The position numbers were made by a program, and so were the translations under genes. Under the pieces are notes generated by a model that had not been told where the DNA came from, ran no database searches, and worked only from the letters and a program-made list of their open reading frames with translations. A stretch of DNA of 64,000 nucleotides from Adiantum capillus-veneris (lineage: Eukaryota; Streptophyta; Polypodiopsida; Polypodiales; Pteridaceae). Positions 8,856-20,753 of this stretch are shown here, piece after piece. The number at the start of each line of letters is the position of its first letter. Position 1 is the first letter of the stretch. The stretch spans positions 69,270,912 to 69,334,911 of the forward strand of contig CM043963.1 of assembly GCA_014529385.2 (NCBI GenBank). The letters run 5' to 3'.

Positions 8856-10188
8856 CCAGACACCCAGGTTCATGCGTCACAGGTGAAAGGGCTTTCCATA
8901 CTCGATCGACATCAGTGACGGCATCATCTTGGATGACAAAGGCAAGAAGGTGATCTCATGCATGCGTGTTCTTTTCTCTCAGGTGTTTAGACACTTCATA
9001 CTAAACACCTAGAGTGAAGTGCCAAGTGAGTAATAAAGCATGGGTGGAATAGACCAGATTGGGTGGCCAAAGAAGATTGGAAGAATGCAAAGCGAGCAGC
9101 ACACAAGAATCCTGACAAGTGGAAGCAACAAAAGGAGGCAGCCAAAGCGCGAGTAGAAGCAGGGAGCTCGCACCACTTGGGGAGCGGCGGGTGGGCATCA
9201 TTTGAGGCCGATTTTGTAAGTGTTTTTGCATTGCTCTCTAGGTTTGATAGTTGCATCTATTTGTACTTTTAAATTCTAACATAATAGATTCTTTGTATGT
9301 TTTGAACAGTGGTGGATGGATGTGACCCCACACCTTACGAGCGCGAGTACGCAGGCAGAAAGGGCCTTAATGCCTTGATGGACATTCTGAGTTCTCGCGG
9401 GGGCATGGTTAGTATTTCACTTTACTCTTTTACATTTGTTGTATTTTAATGATAAACTAAGAAAATAAATTGTTTTGTAATTATATGTTTATTCTTATAG
9501 AAAGTATGTCTTGTTGTTTTTTTCTGCAGAATCCGATAGATACGCCGCTTGGACGCAATGAGACGTCTGATTAGACAACGTCAGTCTAGGCGAGCCAGAT
9601 AGCATTAGTTTCCTTTTGTCATAGCTTGTATATTGAGATGACATTTATATGTCTTTTTGTAACTATTGGAAAACCACGTACTTTCTCAATAATGACAATT
9701 GTGTTGTAACTATTACATTTGCAAAGGTTAAAAATCAAGTGATTTTGCCTATGATGTGTATAATTGTCATTGATTTACTCTCGTCAATTTACTTTTGTTC
9801 AATTACTTTTGTCAGTTTTGTATCTTCATTCTGCAAACAATACTATGCATCATGGAGTTAATGGTTATATTGTCTTGTGGGTGACTACTTAGGGTCTATA
9901 CCTTGCACTTTCTTTCAAAGGTGAATCTGGGCTTATCTTGGATTTATTTAGGTTTATTCTATTTTGGAAACATTCAATATGGTTGATTGAATGCCCTACC
10001 ACCCAAAAATTCTTACTCTCGGGAGTCGCTATAAGCGTCTTTATATAAGGTTCTGCTACCTCGTTGTAACCGTCGCTATATGCATCACTATATAGCAACG
10101 CATATAGCGATGAATATAGCGATGGTTATAGCGACGTTCTCATAGCAACGCTATTAGTAGCGACGCTCTCAGCGACGCCGGGGAGTAT
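8856..10188 (+). mobile_element. CACTA transposon fragment (copy 1)
   Basis: The fragment starts inside a TNPA-like gene and runs through its last exon into a subterminal array of TATAGCGACG-type repeats (about 10010-10180). It is the same family as the element at 18.58-22.85 kb, in opposite orientation; the region after the gene also matches (ATTGAATGCCCTACCACCC). The expected TIR is missing because the sequence changes to an AT/GTAT microsatellite at about 10186. Confidence 0.8.
8872..9574 (+). pseudogene. TNPA-like CACTA protein (copy 1, deleted)
   Basis: Exon pieces are readable. The first (to 9215) gives PYSIDISDGIILDDKGKKV, then a stop, then after an internal deletion WVAKEDWKNAKRAAHKNPDK and SSHHLGSGGWASFEADF, ending at a GTAAGT donor. 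The second (about 9310-9407) gives DPTPYEREYAGRKGLNALMD. The last (9530-9574) gives NPIDTPLGRNETSD and a TAG stop. Compared with the copy at 19.2-20.5 kb, roughly 45 codons are missing between SEVP and the WVAKEDW block, and there are stop codons, so it is a pseudogene. Confidence 0.8.
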
Positions 10189-10191
10189 ATA

Positions 10192-10229
<38 letters not shown>

Positions 10230-10362
10230 TGTATGTATATATATATGTATATACACATACATACATATATGTATGTATGTATGTATATATGTGTATGTAT
10301 GTATATATGTATATGTATGTATGTATGTATGGATATATATATATGTATGTATGTATGTATAA
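10186..10362. repeat. (TA)n/(GTAT)n compound microsatellite
   Basis: The run begins exactly where CACTA homology ends, about 60 bp short of the expected terminus. It mixes TATA and GTAT units over about 175 bp. The minus-strand open frame here (Tyr/Ile/His/Thr repeats) is an artefact of the repeat. Confidence 0.9.
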
Positions 10363-10774
10363 AACATTTTCATCAATACTAAATAATCAACCCACAAAGA
10401 AGTAGTGCTAGGAATCAGGCTATCTAGGACCTTACCCACCAATTACTGTCACACTTAGCTGTAGGACCTTGTTGTGATTGCAAAACATCCCACTTTGAGA
10501 TTGCCCAAAATGCAAGCCTAATGCTAATTGCTTGTAAAGTGAATTGTTCATTGTTTTTTCTTCAAGGTGTTGTTGATATTCTTGGACTTTCTGTTGATGA
10601 TTAATTATAAAGATATTGTAGGCAAATTGGTGTGAATGGCTTGTGAAGTTACTTGGTTGTATTCTAAGAATCCATCCAAACAACTCTTTGCTTATTTTCA
10701 TGTAACTCTCTCTATTACATGATCTATGCTGTGAAAGGGATAGTCTTCATGCTTGGATGGTCGTTGTATTTATG

Positions 10775-11146
10775 TTTTTGGAATTTATGCACACTCTTAA
10801 CTTACCATTTTTCTTGGGGACTAGCACTATGGGTGGGTGAAAACTAGTCCATGTGCTCATTTTCATAGATAAACACCACATCCTTTAGCTTGTCCATATC
10901 CTCCTTGATCTTCTTGGTGAATGTGTCATTATAGGTACGTATAAGGACACTACCTAGTAGGTTTTTCATCTTCAATGGTTATTGTGTGCAAGAAAATATC
11001 TCAATCTACAACCTTTAGGTCCTTGTATGACCAGCAAAGAAATCCTTATAATCTTGTAATTTTTTGACCAATATTTCCTCTTCTTCTAGCTCAAGATTGG
11101 TGGATATCCAAGTGGGTTTTGGTTCTTCTCCTTCTATATCTAATTG
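10775..11146 (-). pseudogene. Gypsy pol fragment, start of reverse transcriptase
   Basis: The minus strand reads LDIEGEEPKPTW, LVKKLQDYKDFFA, then after breaks TFTKKIKEDMDKLKDVVFIY, and after a frameshift PIVLVPKKNGKLRVCIN. This is the N-terminal reverse-transcriptase region of Ty3/gypsy (compare VSPVVVSPKKNGKWRICVDF in the element at 44 kb). Several stops and at least one frameshift make it non-functional. The YxDD active-site region was not found downstream. Confidence 0.75.
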
Positions 11147-11927
11147 AACTTTTTTTTGTCTTTTGATTCATTAAATGACTCTCATGGTGCTTGAACCATT
11201 CTCATTGGTTTTGGATGAGGATTTTTCAATCCTGGCTCTTGTATCTTTTAAAATTATAAAGTACACTAATTGTTTCATGATTTTCCTCATAACTTTCCAT
11301 ATCTAACTTCCACACCTCTTTGATCCTTCTTTTGTGCTTATCATAGTTAGGTTTTTGCTCATTTTTTTGATTGATCCCCCTTCTTTTGTGACTTTCCCTT
11401 GATCTATTTGGGTTTTTTTTTTAATGTTCTCTTTGGTGGTTTTTGTTTTGCTAGACTACTGGTCATTTTTTTTTCTTATGATAAATAGCATCCTGTGTTT
11501 TTTCCCTCTATGCAATCCTTCCCTAGCATTGTCCTTTTTCTTCTCTTTTCCATTTTTGGAGAGAAGTTCTGCATATTTAATTTATGAGATGGTGCCAATG
11601 CTTAAAATTTTCTCTAGGGCAAAAAAAAAAAAATTGACGAAATTTTCCTTGCAGACAAAGCCGTCGACTGCGCTATGCAAAGAAGGTGAAGCAACTCACG
11701 ATGCAGCAGACTTTTGGGGGCGGGCCAAGCACGAAAACTTGCTGAAATTGCCTTGCGCTCCAACTGAGCCTAAGATCGGCCACTTTCGTGCAGGTCGAAA
11801 ATAGCTTCTTCCCCGACTTAGAGCTTCTGCACACGCTACGGCCTCGGCCCTCTTCCTCCTCCACTTGAGGTTGCATGCAACATGCAGCCAAGCAAAAAAG
11901 GTGCCCAAGTTCTCAAAATAGCATGAA

Positions 11928-11940
11928 GCTCTGATACCAG
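11928..11940 (-). other. Primer binding site (initiator tRNA-Met type)
   Basis: Immediately inside the LTR the minus strand reads CTGGTATCAGAGC, the classic plant retrotransposon site complementary to the 3' end of initiator tRNA-Met. Confidence 0.8.
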
Positions 11941-12082
11941 TGTAAACACCAAGGGACTGCCATGCCTGGTCCATCCGCCCAGCCTCCCTTTAATAGGCTC
12001 CTAGCCCCTTTCGGACCCCTTCCCACTAGCAGCCGGCCCTTGGCCGAGTCCGTGACCCCTTGGTTTGGCCCTTGGCCTGACA
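11941..12082 (-). repeat. Short gypsy LTR, 142 bp
   Basis: On the minus strand it begins TGTCAGGCCAAGGGCC and ends GTGTTTACA. It matches in layout and in part in sequence the 142-bp LTR at 31932-32073 (shared GGGAGG.TGGGCGGA, CATGGCAGT and final TTTACA). Confidence 0.8.
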
Positions 12083-14020
12083 CATTAACCACTTGGTCCA
12101 GTAAGGCACTGTCACAATACTTGGTTTGGTACTGTAAGATATTAGCAAATGAAACTCATTTTGGTTTTGTACAAGGAAATGTATCATATAGTACCATAAA
12201 TGGTGGTATTGGTTGGATGGGGATATTCTAAAGTACATTCAAATACATAACATGTGTACTCTTTAGTACATTTTAGGATACTTTATATAACATTATACTA
12301 TATGGTAGATAAAGAACCTTTAGACATTATTAAAGGATTCTCCAATGAGATGAAAAATTATGTATGACACTATAAGGTCCAACTATTGAAATACGGCCTT
12401 AGTATTGTATGAGATACAACTAATGGAATACCTTCAAATACTATATTACACTTAAGACAAAAGAGAGGAACAAAAGACATTAGCAACAATTTGAATTTGC
12501 TTGAGAGTCATCAAGAAGATGTATTAGATGTTTGAGGACACATTTTCTTCCAATCCTCTTCTGACATATGTCCTTTTTGTTAGGTGAAACTTGAGTATTT
12601 AAGCTCTAAAAGAAATATACTAGATATCTTAGGTCACCTTTGATGATGTTACCTTGATCAATTGTCTTTGATAGGCACTCAATGGCAAAACTTCCTCATT
12701 ATCTTTAATGTCAAGACGAGAACTAGCTACAACAATGTTTCTCCAATAAACACCCAAATAGTACTTGTAGTTATTGTATGGTTCATTTCTATTGTGCCAT
12801 CAGCATTATTTAGAATCATTGTCAAAGAAGAACTTTTTAAGAAGAGCTCTTATGTTCAGTGGGGCACCTTGACTTGGCTGAGGGTGTTACAAATGTTAGA
12901 CAAAAGAGTACTTTTAACATTGGTTGTTGGTGTTTGCAGATCATGAAAATGTGGATGAAGTAGAAGTTGTTGGAATAAATCTCTCTAGATAATTATTGAA
13001 AGCCCTAGTTTTTGCTTACACTAATATTTTACCATAGCTAAATAAATATGATTTCTTATTTTGGCTTCATCCATTAAAAATGGATCTTACAACTTGCTAC
13101 TTCCTTTTTCTTTCCTTCTTTTTTCTCGTATCTTAGAATTCCAACACTCACACATATAAGCTCTTCCCATGCGATAAACACTTGCATTCCATAGTATTTG
13201 GGCAACACTTCATATTTCTCCAACTAGGACCACTTGCATTCCTCTCCATAGTGTTTGGACAACCCTAGATATTCTCTATGCTACAAACCCAGTATGTGAA
13301 TTGAACAACTAAAAGGTTATCCATGCTAGAAACACCTTGCATAGACCATGAGAAGCCTTCTAGATAATCTATGCTAGAAACATGTTAGTATAGAGAGGTA
13401 AAGAGCTACATAGCAAGCTATAGACGTTTATGACACCATAGAGAGAGACAGGGTGGTGGAAAGGGGGAAATAGAGAAAGGCCACATATGTAATAATTATA
13501 GAGACGTGGGCAAAACTATTACAAAGTGAGCATGTTTCATTTTAATCTTTACTAACATAATAACCAACTACTGAAAAAGTTTCCCCATAATGTAGTGCTG
13601 TTTTTTATCTTTATAGTTTGAGGTGCGTTTTCTGAGTACAATTATAGAAATCTCTAATATCATTGTCATACTCTTTTCTATAACCTTTGCCACATCCCCT
13701 TCGGCTCTCCTCCTATTATGATATTGGCCTCTTGAGTCATAAAACTTTTGCTTTGAGTCATAAAACTTTTGAGTCATAATATGCCTCTGTTGCAGTAGGT
13801 GGCCAAAACGTTCTTTTTGGTGTTTAATTAAGCAGAATCAAGCAAGATGCTTTTAAAAGAGAAAAGAAAAGGAAAGTCCTTCACAGATATCCGATGAGGG
13901 AGGAAAAATCAAGGCATTAAAAAAATATTTATCTATTAGATATTTTTTGTATTGTCAGGCGGTAGAGCTTAGAGTGCACGTAGATTGGTGTAGAGGAGGC
14001 TTGTTTCTCTGTGCAGATGG
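12083..14020. other. No gene seen
   Basis: I find no credible coding frame or TE motif here on either strand. It is AT-rich, with small internal duplications, for example CTTGCATTCC..CATAGT.TTTGG..AACAC at about 13180 and 13230, and ATGCTAGAAAC at about 13325 and 13370. Confidence 0.55.
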
Positions 14021-14022
14021 CG

Positions 14023-14067
<45 letters not shown>

Positions 14068-14337
14068 GGTGTCTAGAGACAGGATAGGTGGCCCTGTGTG
14101 TTTGTCTCGTTGCTGCGAGTTCGCACCTGCAGATGAAGGGTCACGGGGTGGGGGGGGGGGGGTATGTTACGTCTTGCTCAATAGGCGAGGATCATGCAGA
14201 GAGGGCGGCCATGGTAAACGATTTTGAGGTCCCAGATGTTTGGGGGGAGCATGGTGGATAGAAAGCGGATGACGGGTGTCACCAAGGCACAGAGATCTTT
14301 TTTGTTGCTTGATGCAAGATAGAGAGGCAAAGGGGCG

Positions 14338-14374
<37 letters not shown>
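14023..14374. repeat. (TC)n and poly-G microsatellite cluster
   Basis: There is a (TC)n run at about 14023-14064, a poly-G run of about 14 bp at about 14149-14162 and a second (TC)n run at about 14340-14374. Apparent Arg/Glu-repeat proteins across this block are repeat artefacts. Confidence 0.9.
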
Positions 14375-14376
<2 letters not shown>

Positions 14377-17030
14377 TGTCTGTAGTGGAGCAATCACGGG
14401 GTGGCTTGGGCTGTGAACACCACCAGAAGGAGTACAAGCGGAGATGCTGCAGCCACGCAATGGAGGTGTGATAATGGGGGGATTGCATCCTGATCAGTCC
14501 AAGCTTGAACAAGCAAATGGACGATGGCAATCAGGGCACATGATCATCGAGAGTGCTAGAGGCAGAGGAGGAGGGGGGTTTGGCGTTTTGGTCACGGCAT
14601 GCAGAGTCAAAGATGGTTGGCGTGACAAGAAACAATCCATAGGAACGAGGTCCAGTAGGTGCCCGAAACGATTGCGATGATGGGTTCTCAGATCAAAACA
14701 GTGCGCACGAGGGCGGGGAGGGGACGGGGGCAGAGCAGTACAAAACAGGTGCAGAAAAGTTGATGGCGACAGCTCGGGTTATTTTGCATTTCAATGCTAA
14801 AGTTCTTTAGGCATCTTCGTCACTAATTAATTAATGTAAGCGCAATAGAGGGCCTATTCTTATAACTTTTCTTATTTTGTGATGATGATTTTTTGCCTAA
14901 GCTCTTCTCCTCAATTATCAACATAGATATTAAATCTACAAAGTTTGATATGTTCTCCTTATTCTAAACAGAAGTCTTTAATTGCCTAGATGATGGACCC
15001 AAGCCACACAAGCAAACCTCCACCCTATTAACATCTCGTACTATAACCTCGAGGGGTTCACCATACAGAAAGTTAGTGTACCTTGTGCGCTCAACATGAT
15101 GAGTTTTTTAATTAGATACATTAAAAAAATTAATAGGATGATAATAATAGGAGTGTTAAAGTTAATTCAACTTTAGAAAAAAAATTTGTTAGTTCATAAG
15201 TAAATAGGGGCTATTTCTTTGAGGGGGCAATTTTAGTTAAGGGGTTTTTCAAATACCCCTTGAGGCTTGTACGCACATAGAGTTTTATAATAGTGAACCG
15301 CCTAAGATTATAACACCAAAATAAGCAAGGTACCCTAGAACGCACATGATACCTAGGGTATTATAATACAACCCTGCAAGATTGTAACACCTATAGAAGC
15401 AAGGTACACCACAGTTCCCTTTATCCTCAATGTATAATCATTGATTTAAATATTATTTTTCTTCACATTATACAACTTATTCTTTAGTTGCAACTTCCTA
15501 GCCTTTGTATTGGTCTCATACAATGTGACCAAGATTTTCTAACCTTCTAGTAGAGAGCTAGCATCTTGTATATGCCTTATCATGGTCTTATATACATGAC
15601 CTTCCTTCCTCCCTAGTTCCCATCTTTAAAGGCTTTGGTTAAAGATCTTGTTCATTAAAGCTAATGGAAAATACTTGTTGCATCGAAAGTAGCAACATCC
15701 ATAGCATAAAACTTGATGAGCATTGTATCACATAAACATGAAATAATAAAGAGAAGGACACCACACATAGGGTTGAGTTTCATGAGGCAGATCCCTCCTC
15801 AAAAGGATGTTCCATTAATCTTCCCCTTGGGGAGATCTTATATAAACATGGAGATCATCTTCTCTATGAAAAATAGATCAAGAAGGCTTAGAACTTCAAA
15901 GTCCGATAGTATACATGCTCAAAAACATTGTAAGGAAGCCTACATAGTCCCACACTCAAGGATTGTAAGGCTACACAATCCAAGATTAACTATATAGAGA
16001 AGGAAGGGAAGAAAGAAGAATCATATAATCAATATAGATTACACCAAACCTCTTCTAGATCCGAGAAGCCTATGATTGTATCCACAACCTTAGCTAATGT
16101 AGTAACATAGTAGAGAGCGGTAGCATGATAGTATGAGAGAGTTAGAGTATTGAAAATGAAGAAGATGATGGCTTTCTAAAAGAAATCCTTAGTGTTGTGT
16201 TGGGTCAAGGAGACTTTCATTAGTTTAGTGTATGATGGAGACTTACCTTTCATTTCACATCTTGACATGTCTGAACTTTTCTTGCATTCTATTGTTTTAG
16301 AATGCTAAAGTGAAGTTTTACCTTGCATAATTTTAGTAAATTACACACACACACATATGTTTTCTTTACATTCTATAATTTTAGAATGCTAAAATGAAGC
16401 TTCATCTTGCATGATTCTAATAAATTCTATACACATACACACATATATAAGTTTGTTCTTTTTATTTCACCTTTTATTTCATAACTTCACATGGCTTTAC
16501 ATTTCTTGCATTTTATAGCTTGATTCCAGTCAGTGTTAACGTTCGAGAAAGTCTCTTTTATAAAGCGTCTGCTGATCGATTTTCTTTCTCACAAAGAAAA
16601 AAACCGGAAATACTAGCAAAAACTTTGAGATTTGCAAAATTTTTGAACGACTTTCTTACATATTTCATCGTTTTTTCTTCCATTTACCATGGTTTGCAGC
16701 TAGCTAGTCTCGATTTTCAATCGGCTCAAGACTAAGTTGAGACAATCCTTTCCCAAACACTGATACCAATTTATTTCAACCTTACAATTTTATCACTTTC
16801 TTATTGTTTTGGAAAGCCGTCATGACCCTTTCGCTTGTTTACATACAGAAGGGTGCCATATATAGGGAGTATTCATTGATTAAATAAGAAAGGGGTATGT
16901 TTTATTCATGGAATTTTTCAAGATAAAAATATTTTTAAATAGGACTTGAACATATGTGATATAGAGGTTTTACACATAGAACCCTCTGAGCGTTCCTTTG
17001 CAAAAACCCCTTATCTCCCTGCATGCCAAG
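14375..17030. other. No gene seen; short duplications
   Basis: No supported coding region. Two blocks at about 15290-15350 and 15355-15415 share GATTATAACACC..AAGCAAGGTAC. A tandem pair at about 16280-16435 shares TTTAGAATGCTAAA.TGAAG and a CA-rich tail. These look like non-coding repeat decay. Confidence 0.5.
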
Positions 17031-17037
17031 CCCATGA

Positions 17038-17131
17038 GACACACACACACACACACACACACAGAAACTTAGGCAAGAGAACAGTGTTGCAAAGCATGAG
17101 AGATAGAGAGAGAGAGGTCGTGCAAAAGCAC

Positions 17132-17168
<37 letters not shown>
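17038..17168. repeat. (AC)n and (GA)n microsatellites
   Basis: A CA run (about 17038-17062) and an interrupted GA run (about 17097-17168) lie 35 bp apart. The open frames over them are repeat-derived. Confidence 0.95.
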
Positions 17169-17171
<3 letters not shown>

Positions 17172-17890
17172 CACACTAACACATGTGCAACATGCAATAC
17201 ATGCAAAAAAAAAAAAATCTTAAAATGATCGTTTTAGAACTTAGAATTTTTTTTTTTAAAGATTAACCCCATTGGCTGTTAACAAAAACATGATGTTAGT
17301 GCGCTATCATTGGTTGGGTCCTTTTTTTGGGTTTCAAAGGTCTTTTCTTAAGAAAGATACCTCAATAGTTATTCATCCAATTGTTTATTAAATTCAGTAT
17401 TCTTTGAAAGAAATAATTTTTGCTTGGTTATTCAAGCCCAGATTTGAAAAATCTAGAGGGATCAATTGCCATAATTTAGATGGTGTAGCATCCAAAATCA
17501 GATGGCCAGATTACAAAATCATAGTTGCATTTGACATTGGATTCGAGTAGTACTAGTGCCCTAGTAAGAATCCCAAACAGCATGAGGTGACATTGCCAGC
17601 TCAACCCATGTTGCAATTGTTGATGATCCCCAATCGACATATCCAAGTGTCCATTCCCACACTCCTAGACCTTCAGCCCTTGATCTGCCATTGTCATCAA
17701 ACTCCAAAAACCCTACCAATAGGTTCCGGCCCTTGCATTTGACAACAATTTCAAAGGCCAGGTGGAACGCACCAGTGCAGCTTGGTACAACAGTCTTCAT
17801 GGTTGCTCCACATGCATCTCTCCATGCATTGCACTTATTTTCTTACCTAGCACGAACACAAGTGTGTTGGGGAGAGTGGATATCCTAAAT
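17169..17890. other. No confident gene
   Basis: A minus-strand frame of 79 codons at 17561-17800 has normal-looking composition (for example WTLGYVDWGSSTIATWVELA) but no family I recognise, no clear start context and no supporting exon. I leave it unassigned. Confidence 0.4.
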
Positions 17891-17894
17891 TTTC

Positions 17895-18245
17895 TTTTAG
17901 ACTAGGCAATTGAGTCCATCAATTGGTATCATATATGTAAGTGGGGCCAAAGGCATCCTACCACACATCCTTGAATGTCCCAAAAATGGTGCCCTTATAT
18001 CTTCTATTTTAGAGCTTAACCCTCTTTTTCCACAAGTTGTAGGCCAAAAAAGGGGGAGCTAGAGCCCTCCTATCATCCACACGTGTGGATGATGAGGGGG
18101 CTCCAGCAGCCCCGTTTTTTAGCCCAAGACTAGGAAAATGAGTCCATCAACTGCTATCACAAACATAAGCGGGGCCAAAGTCATCCAACCACATGACTTA
18201 CATGTCCCAAAAATGACGCCCTTATATCTTTTATTTTAGAGCCAT
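17895..18245. repeat. Duplicated about 115-bp block around a palindrome
   Basis: The block at about 17901-18016 (GAGTCCATCAATTG, GTGGGGCCAAAGGCATCC, GTCCCAAAAATGG) returns at about 18127-18241 with about 15 percent change. Between the copies, 18072-18093 is a perfect 22-bp palindrome centred on CACGTG and flanked by GAGCC/GGCTC-type complementary arms. Confidence 0.8.
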
Positions 18246-18599
18246 GCTTTTGATAATTGAGAAGATCATCTTTGAAATTTTTCAAAGGTCATGCTTTCAA
18301 TTGCTGAGAAGAGCTATCATTTACAAAGAGCACTCCACCACATATGCTTACTTGCTTGGGAAAGGTTCTAGAGGTGCTAGGTCTCCACAGTGGACAATCA
18401 AAGCGAGCATTGAGACCAAGCATTATGACCAAATGGTTGTAGCTTTGAGTAGCAAAGATATCACCAATCTGAAAAAAGGGGGGTTGGAGCCACCCCATAA
18501 AGGGGGCTCCAGTCCCCCTCACCCCCGCCCCCCGTCTCTAATCGACACTCTCAATTTTTAGAGGGGATCTACGGTTGAAAATTCACTACAAGAGGTTGT

Positions 18600-18815
18600 G
18601 TGATCTTGTGACGCTGTTAGCGACGGAAATACACTGGGTTTTTATAACCTCCGGCGTCGCTAAAACCGTCGCTACGAGCGTCGCTACGAAAGCGTCGCTA
18701 TCTGCGTCGCTATAGGCGTCGCTATATAGCGACGCTCATAGCGACGGTTACACAGAAGACTATAGCGACGCTATAGAGCCATAAATAGCGACGCTTATAG
18801 CGACGCCCGAGAGAT
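18600..18815. repeat. CACTA subterminal repeat array (TAGCGACG motif)
   Basis: Many direct and inverted copies of CGTCGCTA/TAGCGACG fall within about 215 bp just inside the TIR. Such arrays are the known binding sites of TNPA-type proteins in En/Spm elements. A diverged version of the same array lies at 10010-10180. Confidence 0.85.
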
Positions 18816-19171
18816 TTTTTTTTTGGTGGCAGGACATTGAATGCCCTGCCACCCATCAACCATATTGTACTTGATTCACTTTTTAAAAAAAGTGCAAGGA
18901 TAGATAATAGACCCAAAATAGTCACCCACAAGACGCATTGTTTGCAAAATTGACAATTGTACACATCATAGGCAAAATGAATTGATTGGCAAATGTAATA
19001 ATGACAATTGTACAATATCATAGGCATAAAGAATTGATTGGCAAAAGGAACTGCGGTGACAAATGTAATAATATACATGGTTCAAAAAGACGTATAAAAT
19101 CCGTCTCATGATACATAAGCTATGAGAAACCCTAAACTAATGCTATCTAGCTACGGCTAAACTGACGTCGT

Positions 19172-20480
19172 CTAGTTAGACGTCTCATCGCGTCCAAGCG
19201 GCGTATCTGTCGGATTCTGCAAAAAAAGACAATAAGACAGCTTTCAGTAAGTATAAACATATAACGACATTTATAAAACAATACAAAAAATAAAAAAGAG
19301 TAAACCCTAATACTAACCATGCCGCTGCGAGAACTGAGAATGTCCATCAGGGCGTTTAAGCCCTTCCTGCCTGCGTACTCGCGCTCGTACGGTGTGGGAT
19401 CACGTCCTGTCATCGACCACTGTCAAAACATACAAAGATTTCATTATGTTAGAATTAAAAAACTCATAAACCCTAAACTATCGAACATAAAGAGCAATGC
19501 GAAAACACTTACAAAATCGGCCTCAAATGATGCCCATCCACCGCTCCCCAAGTGGTGCGAGCTCCCTGCCTCTACTCGCGCTCTGGCTGCATCCTTTTGT
19601 TGCTTCCACTTGTCAGGATTCTCGCGCGCTGCTTTCTTCGCATTCTTCCAATCTTCTTTGGCCAGCCAATCTGGCATGTTCCACCCATTCTTGATTGCTT
19701 TTTACACTTCGGAACGCTTGTGTTTGCAGTATTCGCGCATTCGAATCTTCATTAGGTCTTCATTGAAGCGCTGATCCCGTGTTGGAACGGGAAACTCATC
19801 ATGAAGTATGCTGATGACTCTGTTTTTTAAATCACTTGGTACTTCACTCCATTTGTTTAGTATGTAGTGTCTAAACAGCTGAGAGCAAAGACCACGCATG
19901 TGCGAGATCACCTTCTTGCCGTCATCATCCATGATGATGCCGCCGCTGATGTCAACGGAGTAAGGCAAGCCCTCTGGCGGGTGACGCGTGAACCTGGGTG
20001 TCCCGGCAGGGGTCTCTAGCGGCGTGTCGATGGGGGTACGGACGTCAGGTGTCTCCACCGGCGTCTGGGCCCCGAAGCGAGGAGTGTCGAGTGGGGTGGC
20101 TCCTGGCGGAGTAGGTAGAGGTGTGTAGCTTCTAGGAACAGTCAGCCGTGCAAAACCTGGCGTAGATGGCGATGCTGTGGCTGGTGTGGGGGCGGGCAAA
20201 GAAGGGGAGGGTAAAGAGCCTCGTCGAACACGAGGCGGTGTGGAGGCATCGGTGGCAGAATCCCCACAACAACCGCCACCGCCACCACTAGAGCGTCGGT
20301 GTCTAGACGAGTGTGAAGCTCATCTCGTCGACGCCGAAGCTTCGGAGCGCGCCGAATGCTCCGAAAGAGTGGGAGATGCGGATGGAGTAGGAACGCGCGA
20401 TGATGCGCCAGAGCGATGACGCTCCACTTACCACTGTCTCTGCTGCGGTGACAAAGAAGAAAGAAACTCCTCATCATCCA
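19172..20480 (-). pseudogene. TNPA-like CACTA protein (copy 2)
   Basis: The gene starts MDDEEFLSSLSPQQRQ (ATG at 20480) and hits a GTAAGT donor at about 20431. A Ser/Pro/Thr-rich segment follows (with one TGA), then TPLDTPRFGAQTPVETPD, LPYSVDISGGIIMDDDGKKV and FNEDLMKIRMREYCKHKRSE, then a TAA. The conserved DWLAKEDWKNAKKAARENPD and LGSGGWASFEADF block ends at a GTAAGT donor. Two small exons finish it: DPTPYEREYAGRKGLNALMD (about 19322-19420) and NPTDTPLGRDETSN with stop (19172-19216). The protein resembles Ptta/En/Spm Transposase_24-type proteins that bind element ends. Two in-frame stops indicate decay. Confidence 0.75.
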
Positions 20481-20753
20481 TACCTGCATTAAACACACGA
20501 ATATTTAAACTTAATATTGAATGAATAGAGTAGACAATGACGCAAAGACCATTAAATACAATGACGTAATGACGCATATAAATACAATGACGCAATGAAT
20601 TGAGTGATAGAAGAGGCAAGTCAAAAACTCAGAATTTTCAATCAAAAGATGTGAGCGCGAGTAGAAAAGAGCGTTATACACCATGGAAGGTACTTAGAGA
20701 GCCAGAGCTTTTACAACACGGAGCAAAATTGTTCAAATACAATATTTGTGGCT

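Larger units (their letters stand above)
10363..12082 (-). mobile_element. Truncated short-LTR Ty3/gypsy element (copy A)
   Basis: A 5' LTR (11941-12082), an initiator-Met-type primer binding site (about 11928-11940) and decayed pol sequence (about 10775-11146) lie in the correct order on the minus strand. The 3' half is absent: the sequence meets the microsatellite and CACTA fragment at about 10362. Only about 800 bp separate the primer site from pol, so gag is deleted or unrecognisable. The left limit is approximate. Confidence 0.7.

Noticed and set aside
10140-10442. Minus-strand ORF rich in Tyr, His, Ile and Thr
   Set aside because: It is the translation of a TA/GTAT microsatellite joined to CACTA subterminal sequence.
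17561-17800. 79-codon minus-strand ORF with protein-like composition
   Set aside because: No recognised family, no supporting exon or conserved motif, and it lies within a gene-poor repeat area.
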